Notes: generated by a model not told the origin, from the letters alone. A stretch of 64,000 nucleotides of DNA from Paracoccaceae bacterium (GCA_003567315.1 PWZT01000007.1:1-64000), one strand, 5' to 3'; shown: positions 1 through 8,274, numbered from the stretch's first letter. Numbers and translations are program-made.

Positions 1-611
1 CCGTGATCGTCATGCCCATGGTCGTCATGCGAATGGCCGTGATCATCATGCCCGTGATCGTCGTGGGAATGCCCGTGATCATCATGCCCGTGATCGTCAT
101 GGGAATGGCCATGATCGTCATGCCCGTGGTCGTCATGCGAATGGCCGTGATCGTCGTGGCCGTGGTCGTCGTGGGAGTGGCTGTGATCATCATGCCCGTG
201 GTCGTCATGCGAATGGCCGTGATCGTCGTGCCCATGGTCGTCGTGGGAGTGCCCGTGATCGTGCGAATGCCCGTGCCGGAAATCCTGCAGATGCAGATCC
301 GAGGCTTCGATCAGCGTCACCACCTCGCCGCGCGCCTCGACACCGGCCTTCGCGCGCGCGAGCCAGGGGGTGAATTCCTCGCCCACCCAGAAGATCAGCT
401 CTGCCTCCGCCAATGCGCTTGCCTGCGCCGGACGAAGCTGGAAGGAATGCGGATCGCCGCCGCGATCAAGCAGCAGATCAGCGCTGCCGACATCGCCCAT
501 CACCATCTCGACAAGCGAATGCGTGACCTGGAAATCCGTCATCACCCGCAGGTTTTCCGCTGCAAGCGGGGTTCCGAACATGGCGCAGGCCAGAGCGAGG
601 GAGTAGCGCAT
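1..611 (-). CDS. znuA: ZnuA, zinc ABC transporter substrate-binding protein (partial, 3' end outside window)
   Basis: This is the periplasmic zinc-binding component of the ZnuABC importer. The start is the ATG at 609-611, preceded by a GGAGGA ribosome binding site. The first ~19 residues form a short signal peptide ending near LAAEN. The DPHSF motif carries the first expected metal-binding histidine (His55), followed by LRPAQ as is usual in the family. After about residue 118 the protein enters a very long Asp/His-rich loop of twelve-residue units that runs off the left edge; ordinary ZnuA loops are only about 20-30 residues. It is divergent from zur-znuCB. The C-terminal half, with the remaining zinc ligands, cannot be seen. 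Confidence 0.9.
   Translation of the reverse strand, partial: MRYSLALACAMFGTPLAAENLRVMTDFQVTHSLVEMVMGDVGSADLLLDRGGDPHSFQLRPAQASALAEAELIFWVGEEFTPWLARAKAGVEARGEVVTLIEASDLHLQDFRHGHSHDHGHSHDDHGHDDHGHSHDDHGHDDHSHSHDDHGHDDHGHSHDDHGHDDHGHSHDDHGHDDHGHSHDDHGHDDHGHSHDDHGHDDH
3..254 (-). repeat. 36-bp tandem repeat encoding the ZnuA His-rich loop
   Basis: Seven consecutive 36-bp units, each encoding a permutation of GHSHDDHGHDDH, lie in the znuA frame. They differ mainly by synonymous changes and Gly/Ser exchange, so reading frame and metal-binding character are kept. The array continues past the window edge, so seven is a minimum. The opposite strand is also open, which only reflects the codon pattern. 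Confidence 0.85.
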
Positions 612-681
612 CCTATCCTCCTTGTGTTATCAGATACCGAGACATATCTAACGTAATAACATAACAGTCAAGGTGGGCTGG
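612..681. promoter_or_regulatory. znuA/zur divergent control region with candidate Zur site
   Basis: This 70-bp spacer is much more AT-rich than its surroundings and separates divergent zinc-uptake operons. Between about 641 and 666 it holds ACATATCTAACG followed by ATAACATAAC. The latter resembles one arm of the AT-rich ATGTTAT-type palindromes bound by proteobacterial Zur, but I cannot make a good full palindrome. Assignment rests mostly on position. Confidence 0.35.
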
Positions 682-1179
682 ATGACAAATAACGACCGCG
701 CGGCGGGGTTCTGCTGCGCCGATCACAGCGGGGCTGCGAATGCCAAGGCGATTCTCGCGCAGGCCGAGGCGCAGGCGAAAGCGCGCGGGCTGCGCCTGAC
801 GCCGGTGCGCAAGCGCACGCTGGAGCTATTGCTCGAGGCCCATGGCGCGCTCGGGGCCTATGAGGTGCTCGAACAACTGGCCGCCGAGGGCTATGGCACG
901 CAGCCGCCCGTGGCCTACCGCGCGCTGAATTTCCTGGTCGAGAACGGGCTTGCGCACCGCATCCGCAGGCTCAATGCCTTCACGGCCTGCGCGCATCCCA
1001 GCGAGGAGCATCGCGCGGCGTTTCTGATCTGCGCGGGCTGCGATTCGGTCACCGAAGCGCCTGCGCGCGGGGTGAGCGATGCGCTGACTGACGCCGCAGC
1101 GGCCGCCGGTTTCGCGCTCGAACGCGCGACGGTCGAGGCCGTGGGGCTGTGCCGCCGCTGTCAGGAGGCGCGCGCGTGA
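682..1179 (+). CDS. zur: Zur, zinc-responsive Fur-family repressor
   Basis: Fur-superfamily transcription factor of about 165 residues that senses zinc and should repress the flanking znu genes. The N-terminal winged-helix part includes LTPVRKRTLELL and a typical YRALNFL recognition segment. Metal-site features are RRLNAFTAC, HRAAFLICAGC and a C-terminal CRRC pair, the last two giving the usual structural zinc cysteines. I take the ATG at 682 as start because AGGTGG sits six bases upstream; an in-frame GTG at 673 would add three residues. The stop overlaps the GTG start of znuC, so the genes are translationally coupled and Zur probably regulates itself. Confidence 0.9.
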   Translation: MTNNDRAAGFCCADHSGAANAKAILAQAEAQAKARGLRLTPVRKRTLELLLEAHGALGAYEVLEQLAAEGYGTQPPVAYRALNFLVENGLAHRIRRLNAFTACAHPSEEHRAAFLICAGCDSVTEAPARGVSDALTDAAAAAGFALERATVEAVGLCRRCQEARA

Positions 1180-1922
1180 GCCTGATTTCGGCCACAGGGC
1201 TTGGCGTCGATTATGGCGGGCGGCGGGCGCTGTTCGATATCGATTTCGCGATTGAGCGCGGCGAGATCGTCAGCGTGGTCGGCCCCAATGGCTCGGGCAA
1301 GACGAGTTTTCTGCGCGCGCTGCTGGGCGTGGTGCCGCCCGCGCGCGGCAAGATCACCCGCGCGAAAGGGCTACGCGTGGGCTATGTGCCGCAGCGGCTG
1401 CATATCGACCCGGCGCTGCCCTTGCCCGTGGCGCGGTTCCTGTCGCTGCCCCGTCGCCAGAGCGGCGCGGATATCGCCGATGTGCTCGCGCGGGTGGGGG
1501 TGCCCGATGTGGCGCGGCAGAACATGACGACGCTCTCGGGCGGGCAGTTCCAGCGGGTGCTGCTGGCGCGCGCGCTGCTGGTCAAGCCCGATATCCTGAT
1601 GCTCGACGAGCCCACAGCCGGGCTCGACCAGCCCGGTGTGGCGAGTTTCTACCGGCTGATCGACGACACGCGCCGCGAGATGGGTTGCGCGGTGCTGTCA
1701 GTAAGCCATGATCTGCATGTGGTGATGTCGGCCTCGGACCGGGTGATCTGCATCAACGGCCATATCTGCTGCGAGGGCGCGCCGCATGTGGTGCGCGCGG
1801 CACCTGAATACCGCGCGCTGTTCGGCTTTGGCACCGGGGGTGCGCTGGCGCTCTATCAGCATGATCACGATCACGCACATGACCATGCGCATGAGCATGC
1901 GAAGGCGCATGATCATGGCTGA
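1176..1922 (+). CDS. znuC: ZnuC, zinc ABC transporter ATP-binding protein
   Basis: ATPase subunit of ZnuABC, about 248 residues. It shows Walker A GPNGSGKT, the ABC signature LSGGQFQR, Walker B ILMLDEPTAGLD and the H-loop histidine in SVSHDLHVV. The GTG start overlaps the zur stop and has AGGAGG upstream; a longer frame from 1149 would lie inside zur. The last ~20 residues form a His/Asp-rich tail of alternating HD and HA units, unusual for the cytoplasmic subunit and suggestive of zinc binding or sensing. It is followed by a hairpin-rich 140-bp gap before znuB. Confidence 0.93.
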   Translation: MSLISATGLGVDYGGRRALFDIDFAIERGEIVSVVGPNGSGKTSFLRALLGVVPPARGKITRAKGLRVGYVPQRLHIDPALPLPVARFLSLPRRQSGADIADVLARVGVPDVARQNMTTLSGGQFQRVLLARALLVKPDILMLDEPTAGLDQPGVASFYRLIDDTRREMGCAVLSVSHDLHVVMSASDRVICINGHICCEGAPHVVRAAPEYRALFGFGTGGALALYQHDHDHAHDHAHEHAKAHDHG

Positions 1923-1941
1923 TCCCATAGGACAGCCGCCC

Positions 1942-2039
1942 GCCTGTGCGCCCCGCACAGGCAGCGCCCGCGAGGCGGGCATGGGCGGGCGGGTGGGCCC
2001 TCCGAGCGGGCGCTTTTTCCCCGCCTGCGCCACGCAGGC
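1942..2039 (+). other. Hairpin-rich spacer between znuC and znuB
   Basis: The 140-bp gap holds several perfect short stem-loops: a 9-bp stem at 1942-1950/1954-1962, a 6-bp stem at 1966-1971/1975-1980 and a 7-bp stem at 2023-2029/2033-2039. A run of five T at 2014-2018 follows a weaker stem. It could act as a partial terminator or RNA-stability element lowering znuB output. No gene is seen in it. Confidence 0.4.
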
Positions 2040-2062
2040 CGCCCGCCCCGGAGGCCGCGCAC

Positions 2063-2866
2063 ATGCTTGACGATTTCCTCACCCGCGCGCTTCTCGCAGG
2101 GCTCGCCGTGGCGCTTGCCACCGGGCCATTGGGCTGTTTCGTGGTCTGGCGGCGGATGGCGTATTTCGGCGATGCCACCGCCCATGCCGCGATCCTCGGC
2201 GTGGCGCTGGCGCTCGGCTTTCAGATCAGCATTTTCCTGGGCACGATGGTCGTGGCGCTGATCATGGCGATGACGGTCTCGATGCTCGCCGGGCGCGGCT
2301 GGGCGATGGATACGACGCTTGGCGTGCTCGCGCATTCGGCGTTGGCCTTCGGGCTGGTCGCCGTGTCGTTCCTGCCCGCCGTCCGCGTCGATCTCTCGGC
2401 CTATCTCTTCGGCGATATTCTCGCGGTCTCGCGCTTCGATCTCGCAGTGATCGCGGGGGGCTCGGCGCTGGTGCTGGGGCTGATCCTGTGGCGCTGGTCG
2501 GCGCTGCTGACAGCGACGCTCAACGAGGATCTGGCGCATGCCTCAGATGTCGATCCGGGGCGCGAGCGGCTGGTGCTGACCCTCGCGCTCGCGGTCGTGG
2601 TGGCGGTGGCGCTCAAGATCGTGGGGGCGCTGCTGATCGCGGCGCTGCTCATAATCCCGGCGGCGGCGGCGCGCAATTTCGCGCGCGGGCCCGAGAGCAT
2701 GGCGCTGAGCGCGGTGGCCATTGGCGGGCTGTCGGTCTGGGGCGGCTTGCAGTTGTCGCTCGCGCAGGACACGCCTTCGGGGCCGTCCATCGTGGTGATG
2801 GCCTCGCTGATCTTTGTGACCAGCACAGTAGGCGCGGCGCTGTTTCAGAAGCGGCTGGGGCGGTAG
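2063..2866 (+). CDS. znuB: ZnuB, zinc ABC transporter permease
   Basis: Integral membrane permease of ZnuABC, ABC-3 family, about 267 residues with seven to nine hydrophobic segments. The ATG at 2063 begins MLDDFLTRALLAG and has GGAGG eight bases upstream; an open frame extending further left runs through the hairpin spacer and is unlikely to be translated. The conserved GCFVVWRRMAYFGDA segment near residue 30 and the DPGRERL cytoplasmic loop are typical. It completes the zur-znuC-znuB operon. Its 3' end overlaps that of the convergent oxidoreductase gene by 22 bases. Confidence 0.9.
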   Translation: MLDDFLTRALLAGLAVALATGPLGCFVVWRRMAYFGDATAHAAILGVALALGFQISIFLGTMVVALIMAMTVSMLAGRGWAMDTTLGVLAHSALAFGLVAVSFLPAVRVDLSAYLFGDILAVSRFDLAVIAGGSALVLGLILWRWSALLTATLNEDLAHASDVDPGRERLVLTLALAVVVAVALKIVGALLIAALLIIPAAAARNFARGPESMALSAVAIGGLSVWGGLQLSLAQDTPSGPSIVVMASLIFVTSTVGAALFQKRLGR

Positions 2867-4083
2867 GGCGCAAGCTCGATCTCCGGCGCGCGGCCTGCGA
2901 CAAGCGCCGTGACCAGCCGCGCCGTGATCGGAGCCAGTGTGAGGCCGAGATGCCCATGGCCATAGGCATGGATCACATCGCCCCCGCCTGACGAGAGCCC
3001 GATCACAGGGCGCGAATCGGGCAGCGAAGGGCGGAAGCCCATCCAGCGGCGGTCGGGCGCGGGCAGATCGGGCAGGATCGCGCGCGCGCCGCGCTCCATC
3101 ATGGCCCAGCGATGCGGCGAGGGCGGCGCGGAGAGCCCGCCAAGCTCCACAGTGCCCGCAACACGCAGCCGCCCCGCCATCGGGCAGAAATAGAAGCCGC
3201 GCGAAACCGGGGTCATCTGGCGGATCAGGCGCGGCTCTGTGAAGTCATATTCCAGATGATAGCCGCGCTCTGTCTCGAGCGGCACGCGGTCGCCCGCCTG
3301 CGCGGCAAGCGGCCTCGACCATGCGCCCGCAGCCAGCACAACCTTCTTCGCTTGTAGCTGCATGCCGGGGCCTGTGAGCCGAATATGTCCGCCTGCACGC
3401 TCCAGCTTTTCGGCCATTGCAGGAAAATGCGCGACGCTTGCGGCCGCGACCGCTGCGCGCAACAGACGCAACATCTCGCGCGGGTCATCCACGGTCACAG
3501 TGCGCGGAAAGAAGGCCGCGCCGACGCCCACATCGCTGGGCAGGCCCGGTTGCAACTGCCCAAGCTCCGCGCGGCTGATCGCCTCCACCTCCACCCCATG
3601 CGCATGGTATTTGCGCAGATCGGTCGCGCGGCGCTCGGCCTCGGTCTCGAAGAGATAGAGCGAGCCCAAGGGCTTCAGCAGCGCCTTGCCGCCGATCTGT
3701 GCCGCGAGATCCTGCCATGCCGCCGGGGTGGGGGCGAGCAGGGCGGCGATGGCCTGCGCATTCAATGTCGCGCGGCCCGGCAGGCTTTCGCGCGCGAACC
3801 GCAAGAGCCACGGCGCGAGGGCGAAAAGCGAAGAGGGCCGGAACGCGAGCGGGCTGTCGCGGTTGAACAGTAGGCTCGGCAGTTTGCGCAGCACATCGGG
3901 CGTGCCCACGGGCATGACCGCGTAATCGGCGATGATGCCGGCATTGCCGTAAGAGGCGCCTGTCTCGTCATCCTTGGGCGCGACGAGCGCGACCTCATGG
4001 CCTGCCTCGGCCAGGGCCAAAGCGCAGGAGAGCCCCACGACGCCCGCGCCGATTACAGCGATTTCGCATGTCTCGCGCGCCAT
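2845..4083 (-). CDS. FAD-dependent amino-acid oxidoreductase (DadA/DAO family)
   Basis: Glycine-oxidase/D-amino-acid-dehydrogenase type flavoprotein of about 412 residues. The N-terminal dinucleotide fold shows IGAGVVGLSCA at residues 11-21 and a second FAD contact YGNAGIIADYAV; a conserved C-terminal GHGHLGLTLAP closes the FAD site. It probably oxidises a D- or secondary amino acid and passes electrons to the respiratory chain, but the substrate cannot be read from sequence. The ATG at 4083 begins MARETCEIAV; a longer open frame would overlap the ABC transporter gene upstream, whose stop lies one base away, so the two are probably cotranscribed. Confidence 0.82.
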   Translation of the reverse strand: MARETCEIAVIGAGVVGLSCALALAEAGHEVALVAPKDDETGASYGNAGIIADYAVMPVGTPDVLRKLPSLLFNRDSPLAFRPSSLFALAPWLLRFARESLPGRATLNAQAIAALLAPTPAAWQDLAAQIGGKALLKPLGSLYLFETEAERRATDLRKYHAHGVEVEAISRAELGQLQPGLPSDVGVGAAFFPRTVTVDDPREMLRLLRAAVAAASVAHFPAMAEKLERAGGHIRLTGPGMQLQAKKVVLAAGAWSRPLAAQAGDRVPLETERGYHLEYDFTEPRLIRQMTPVSRGFYFCPMAGRLRVAGTVELGGLSAPPSPHRWAMMERGARAILPDLPAPDRRWMGFRPSLPDSRPVIGLSSGGGDVIHAYGHGHLGLTLAPITARLVTALVAGRAPEIELAPYRPSRF

Positions 4084-4084
4084 C

Positions 4085-5872
4085 TCAGGCGGCTTTATCG
4101 GCCGTGAATTGCAGCCGCGCGAGCCGCGCATAAAGCCCGCCCTGAGCCACAAGCTCGTCATGCGTGCCCGTCGCGATGATGCGGCCCTCGTCAAAGACCA
4201 CGATCCGGTCGGCCTGTTTCACTGTCGCGAGCCGATGGGCAATCGCAATCGTGGTGCGGCCCTTGGAGAGGTGATCGACCGCGCGCTGCACCGCGGCCTC
4301 GGATTCGGCGTCGAGCGCGGAGGTGGCCTCGTCCAGAAGCAGGATCGGCGCGTCGCGCAGGATCGCGCGGGCAATCGCCACGCGCTGTTTCTGCCCGCCC
4401 GAGAGCATCACGCCGCGCTCGCCGAGTTCGGTCTTGTAGCCCTCGGGCAGGCGCGTGATGAACTCATGCGCATTGGCGGCTTTCGCGGCCTCGATCACCT
4501 CGCTGTCGGAGGCACCGGGGCGGCCGAAGCGGATATTGTCCATCGCCGAGGTGGCGAAGATCACAGGATCCTGCGGCACAAGGGCGATGGCGCGGCGGAA
4601 ATCGCTGCGGGCCATGTCGCGCAGATCCACCCCGTCGATGCGAACCGCGCCCGAAATCGGATCGTAATAGCGCATCAGAAGCTGCAGGATCGTGGTCTTG
4701 CCCGCGCCCGAGGGGCCGACAAGCGCGACCGTTTCGCCCGGTGCGATGGTCAGCGAGACATCGCGCAACGCCTGCTGGCCGGGGCGCGTGGGGTAGTGAA
4801 ACGTGACGTGATCGAAGCTGACCGCGCCGCGTGTGGGGCGGGGCAGGGCGCGGGGCTCTTCGGGGTCATGCACGCTGTCTTCATCCTCGAGCAACTCGAC
4901 CAGCCGCTCGCTGGCCCCGGCAGCACGCTGCAATTCGGACCAGATCTCGGACAGCGCCCCGACCGAGCCTGCGACAATCACTGCATAGATCACGAATTGC
5001 GCCAGCTCGCCGGGGGACATGACGCCTGCGGCCACATCGCGCGCGCCGACCCAGAGCGTGCCGAGAATGCCTGCGAACACGAGAAAGATCACGATCACGG
5101 TCAGCAGCGCGCGGGTGAAGATGCGGCGGCGGGCGACATCGAAACTGGTTTCGGTCACGCGGTCGAAAGCGGCGCGGGAGGCGGCTTCATGGGTGTTGGC
5201 CTGCACGGTCTGGACAGAGGTCAAAGCCTCCGACGCATTGCCCGAGGACGCTGCGATCCAGTCCTGATTCTCGCGGCTCAGGCGGCGCAGCTTGCGGCCC
5301 ATGACCACGATGGGGATGATGATGGCAGGCACCATCAGCAGGACGAAGCCCATCAGCTTGGCCGAGGTCAGGCCCAGAAGGATCAGCCCGCCTATCAGCA
5401 TCAATGCGTTGCGCAGCGCAATCGAGACCGAGGAGCCGATGACAGACTGGATGAGCGTGGTGTCGGTGGTGATCCGCGAGAGCACTTCGCCGGTCATGAT
5501 GCGTTCATAAAAGGCGGGGCTGCGCTCGATCACGCGGGCAAACAGCGCCTTGCGGATATCGGCCACGATGCGTTCGCCCAGACGGGTGACGAAGTAATAG
5601 CGCAGCCCGGTGCCGAGCGCGAGCAGGGCGGCGAGGATGAAGGCACCGGCGAAATACTGGTTGAGAAGGGCGATTTCGCGCGCCTCGAACCCATCGACGA
5701 CGCGGCGCACGGCAAGCGGCAGGGCAAGGGTGATCGCAGCCGTGGTGACAAGCGCGATGATGGCCAGCGCCAGCAGCCCGCGATAGGGGCGCATGAAGGG
5801 CCAGAGGCCACGCAGGGCGCGAAGGTTTTTCGATTTGGCGCGTTCTTCCTGCGCCGGAGCCGTATCTGCCAT
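4085..5872 (-). CDS. ABCB/MsbA-type half ABC transporter (fused permease and ATPase)
   Basis: A 595-residue exporter half with an N-terminal six-helix transmembrane domain (about residues 30-310) and a C-terminal ATPase. The ATPase has Walker A GPSGAGKTT near residue 385, signature LSGGQKQR near 490 and Walker B ILLLDEATSALD near 510. Homodimers of this type export lipids, peptides or drugs; the cargo here is unknown. The acidic-basic N-terminus (MADTAPAQEERAKSK) is cytoplasmic. It lies one base upstream of the FAD oxidoreductase gene and downstream of pmtA on the same strand, so a role in envelope lipid traffic is possible but inferred only from context. Confidence 0.85.
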   Translation of the reverse strand: MADTAPAQEERAKSKNLRALRGLWPFMRPYRGLLALAIIALVTTAAITLALPLAVRRVVDGFEAREIALLNQYFAGAFILAALLALGTGLRYYFVTRLGERIVADIRKALFARVIERSPAFYERIMTGEVLSRITTDTTLIQSVIGSSVSIALRNALMLIGGLILLGLTSAKLMGFVLLMVPAIIIPIVVMGRKLRRLSRENQDWIAASSGNASEALTSVQTVQANTHEAASRAAFDRVTETSFDVARRRIFTRALLTVIVIFLVFAGILGTLWVGARDVAAGVMSPGELAQFVIYAVIVAGSVGALSEIWSELQRAAGASERLVELLEDEDSVHDPEEPRALPRPTRGAVSFDHVTFHYPTRPGQQALRDVSLTIAPGETVALVGPSGAGKTTILQLLMRYYDPISGAVRIDGVDLRDMARSDFRRAIALVPQDPVIFATSAMDNIRFGRPGASDSEVIEAAKAANAHEFITRLPEGYKTELGERGVMLSGGQKQRVAIARAILRDAPILLLDEATSALDAESEAAVQRAVDHLSKGRTTIAIAHRLATVKQADRIVVFDEGRIIATGTHDELVAQGGLYARLARLQFTADKAA

Positions 5873-5970
5873 GCCGCCTTTGCTCTTGCTTGACCTGAGT
5901 TCGGTTTAGGTGAGCGATTGCGGCGGGGCAAGCCCTTCTGCCCGTGGCACGGGCGCGCAAGGGCGCGAGG

Positions 5971-6588
5971 TCAGGCGGCTTTCTGCATGCGCAGGAAGGT
6001 GAAGAGGCCAAGCCCGGTGAGCGGTTTTTCCTCGACGATCTGCAACTCCTGCACGCCCATCACGCGGTCCTTGGGGAAGTTGGAATGCCAGCCCATCCAG
6101 TCGGCGAAAGGGGCGAATTTGCGCTCGAGCCAGGCGAGCCAGCCTTCCTCGCGGGCGAAATGATTGACCAGCAGGATCTGCCCGCCGGGTTTGCACACGC
6201 GCGCCATCTCGGCCATGACCTGTTCGGGATCGGGCACGACCGAGATCAGATGCATGGCCACGACAGTGTCGAAACTGGCATCGGGGAAATCGAGGTCGCG
6301 CGCATCCATCTGGCGCAACTCCGCGACATGGGCGAGCCCTTCTTCCTCGGATTTGCGGCGGGCGCGGGTGAGCATGGCTTCGGAGAAATCGATGCCCGTG
6401 ACCTTGAGCGACGGGTCATAGAAGGGCAGCGCGAGCCCGGTGCCGACGCCCACTTCGAGCACATGCCCCCCGGTCTGGTTGGCGACGCGGGTGGCATGGC
6501 GGCGGCCTGCATGGGTGATGCGTCCGAAAGTGACGTCATAAATGGGCGCCCAGCGACGGTAGCTGGAAGTGATCGCTTCTGGTTTCAC
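5971..6588 (-). CDS. pmtA: PmtA-type phosphatidylethanolamine N-methyltransferase
   Basis: SAM-dependent class I methyltransferase of 205 residues. Motif I is VLEVGVGTGLALP at residues 43-55, followed by VTGIDFSEAML and a post-motif MDARDLDFPDASFD. Length, the N-terminal YRRWAPIYDVTFG segment and the C-terminal hydrophobic GLGLFTFLRM resemble the soluble Rhodobacter-type enzyme that makes phosphatidylcholine from phosphatidylethanolamine. Ubiquinone-type methyltransferases are the main alternative. A perfect inverted repeat lies 37-63 bases upstream of the start and may be an operator. No other lipid gene is adjacent. Confidence 0.75.
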   Translation of the reverse strand: MKPEAITSSYRRWAPIYDVTFGRITHAGRRHATRVANQTGGHVLEVGVGTGLALPFYDPSLKVTGIDFSEAMLTRARRKSEEEGLAHVAELRQMDARDLDFPDASFDTVVAMHLISVVPDPEQVMAEMARVCKPGGQILLVNHFAREEGWLAWLERKFAPFADWMGWHSNFPKDRVMGVQELQIVEEKPLTGLGLFTFLRMQKAA

Positions 6589-6624
6589 GAATTGGCCTCA
6601 CATCTGGTTTTGCACCGATGTGGT

Positions 6625-6651
6625 TTTTTATTGACTGATGGTCAATAAAAA
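6625..6651. promoter_or_regulatory. Perfect 11-bp inverted repeat upstream of pmtA
   Basis: TTTTTATTGAC and its exact reverse complement flank the five-base centre TGATG. The core TTGAC-N5-GTCAA looks like an operator for a dimeric repressor of TetR type. As a terminator of erpA it would be poor, because the stem is AT-rich. It lies between erpA and pmtA in an otherwise GC-rich context. Confidence 0.5.
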
Positions 6652-6698
6652 CTGCCGTCATCGCGGCGAAAAAAATCCGTGATGGCCGCGCGGGGGGC

Positions 6699-7031
6699 TC
6701 ACATCGAGAAGGAGATGCCGCAGCCGCAGCTTGAGGAGACATTGGGGTTGTCGATGACGAAGCGCGCGCCGATCAGTTCCTCGGTGAAATCGATCACGGC
6801 ATTTTCGAGAAAGGGCAGCGAGACCGGGTCTATCAGCACTTTGTGCTCGCCCTTGGAGAGCACCAGATCATCGGCTGCGGGCTCGTCGAACCTGATGTCA
6901 TACTGAAATCCCGAACAGCCGCCGCCATCGACAGCCACGCGCAGGGCCTTGACCTCGCCGGTATCTTCGGCGATTTCGGCCAGACGGGCGAAGGCGCGGT
7001 CGCTCACGCGCGGGGGCAGGGTCAGGGTCAT
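6699..7031 (-). CDS. erpA: A-type iron-sulfur carrier (ErpA/IscA/HesB family)
   Basis: HesB-domain protein of 110 residues that carries Fe-S clusters to target enzymes. The three family cysteines are visible: Cys39 in GGGCSGFQY and Cys102/Cys104 in SSCGCGISFSM. The spacing fits ErpA-like proteins; IscA or SufA paralogues cannot be excluded because no isc or suf gene is in the window. The gene is divergent from the dGTPase gene across 76 bases and is followed on the same strand by pmtA 110 bases away. Confidence 0.85.
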   Translation of the reverse strand: MTLTLPPRVSDRAFARLAEIAEDTGEVKALRVAVDGGGCSGFQYDIRFDEPAADDLVLSKGEHKVLIDPVSLPFLENAVIDFTEELIGARFVIDNPNVSSSCGCGISFSM

Positions 7032-7107
7032 GATGGTCTATGCTATTTCCGATTACTTTGCTCTGATATAGACAGCCGGGCGGGGATCGGCAAGAGAGGC
7101 GCGCGAA

Positions 7108-8274
7108 ATGCTCAAACCCTATGCGACACGTCCCGAGGACTCGCGCGGGCGGCTTCACGCGGAGGCAATGAGCACCTTTCGCTCGCCCTTCCAGCGCGAC
7201 CGCGACCGGATCATCCATTCCTCGGCCTTCCGGCGGCTCAAGCACAAGACGCAGGTCTTTATCGAGCATGAGGGGGATTATTACCGCACGCGGCTCACGC
7301 ATTCGATCGAGGTGGCGCAGGTCGCGCGCACTCTGGCAGGGGCGCTGGGGCTGAACACGGATCTGGCCGAGGCGATTGCGCTGGCGCATGATCTGGGCCA
7401 TCCGCCCTTCGGGCATACTGGCGAGGATGCGCTCTGTGATCTGATGGCGCCTTATGGCGGGTTCGACCATAATGCGCAGGCGCTGCGGATCGTGACGCGG
7501 CTGGAGCGGCATTATGCGGATTTCGACGGGCTGAACCTGACCTGGGAGACGCTGGAGGGGATCGCCAAGCATAACGGGCCGGTCACCGACCGCGCGGGGC
7601 GCCCGCTGAAAGGCGATGCGCTGCCTTACGCCCTGGCCGAGTGCAACGCGGAGTTCGATCTGGAACTGTCGGGGTTTGCCAGTGCCGAGGCGCAGGTGGC
7701 CGCGATTGCCGATGACATCGCCTATAATCACCATGATCTGCATGACGGGCTGCGCTCGGGGCTGTTCACGGAAGCGGATCTGATGGAGTTGCCGATCACG
7801 GGGCCGGCCTTTGCCGAGGTGGACCGGCTTTATCCCGGGCTTGAGAAGATGCGCCGCCGCCATGAGGCGCTGCGGCGGGTCTTCGGGGTGATGGTGGAGG
7901 ATGTGCTTCTTGTGGCGGGCACGCGGTTGGGGCCTGCGCAGCTTGGCGCGGCGCAGGATGTCCGCAATCTGCGGCTGAAGATCATCCGCTTCTCGGACCG
8001 GCTGTTTCGGGAATTGAAGGTGATACGGCAGTTTCTGTTCACGCGGATGTATCGCGCGCCGAGCGTTGTGGAGATGCGTGCGCGGGTGACCGAGATGGTG
8101 CGCGCGCTGTTTCCGCTCTACATGGCGCGGCCGGAGCTTTTGCCGGAGGAATGGCAGCGCGATGTGGCCGCAGCGCGCGATGAGGTGGCGCTGGCGCGGG
8201 TGGTGGCGGATTATGTCGCGGGCATGACGGATCGTTTCGCGATTGGCGAACATGCGCGGCTGGTGGGCGCGTGA
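7108..8274 (+). CDS. dgt: Deoxyguanosinetriphosphate triphosphohydrolase-like HD protein
   Basis: HD-domain dNTP triphosphohydrolase of 388 residues; the family removes triphosphate from dNTPs and so limits dNTP pools. The N-terminus has the expected HSSAFRRLKHKTQVF block, and metal ligands are seen as RLTHS (His65) and AHDLGHPPFGH (His94-Asp95 and following His). Length matches the shorter type 2 dGTPase-like subfamily rather than the ~500-residue E. coli Dgt. The start follows a GAGAGG site. It is divergent from erpA. Substrate preference cannot be judged. Confidence 0.85.
   Translation: MLKPYATRPEDSRGRLHAEAMSTFRSPFQRDRDRIIHSSAFRRLKHKTQVFIEHEGDYYRTRLTHSIEVAQVARTLAGALGLNTDLAEAIALAHDLGHPPFGHTGEDALCDLMAPYGGFDHNAQALRIVTRLERHYADFDGLNLTWETLEGIAKHNGPVTDRAGRPLKGDALPYALAECNAEFDLELSGFASAEAQVAAIADDIAYNHHDLHDGLRSGLFTEADLMELPITGPAFAEVDRLYPGLEKMRRRHEALRRVFGVMVEDVLLVAGTRLGPAQLGAAQDVRNLRLKIIRFSDRLFRELKVIRQFLFTRMYRAPSVVEMRARVTEMVRALFPLYMARPELLPEEWQRDVAAARDEVALARVVADYVAGMTDRFAIGEHARLVGA

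Noticed and set aside
3-656. Plus-strand open frame of 217 codons rich in Met, Val and Ile
   Set aside because: It is the exact complement of the znuA His/Asp repeat; CAT/GAC/GAT codons read as ATG/GTC/ATC on the other strand. It has no ribosome site and extends through the znuA start.
3974-5893. 639-codon plus-strand frame opposite the ABC transporter
   Set aside because: A GC-codon shadow: it is His/Arg/Gly/Asp-rich without family motifs, while the minus strand has all ABC motifs.
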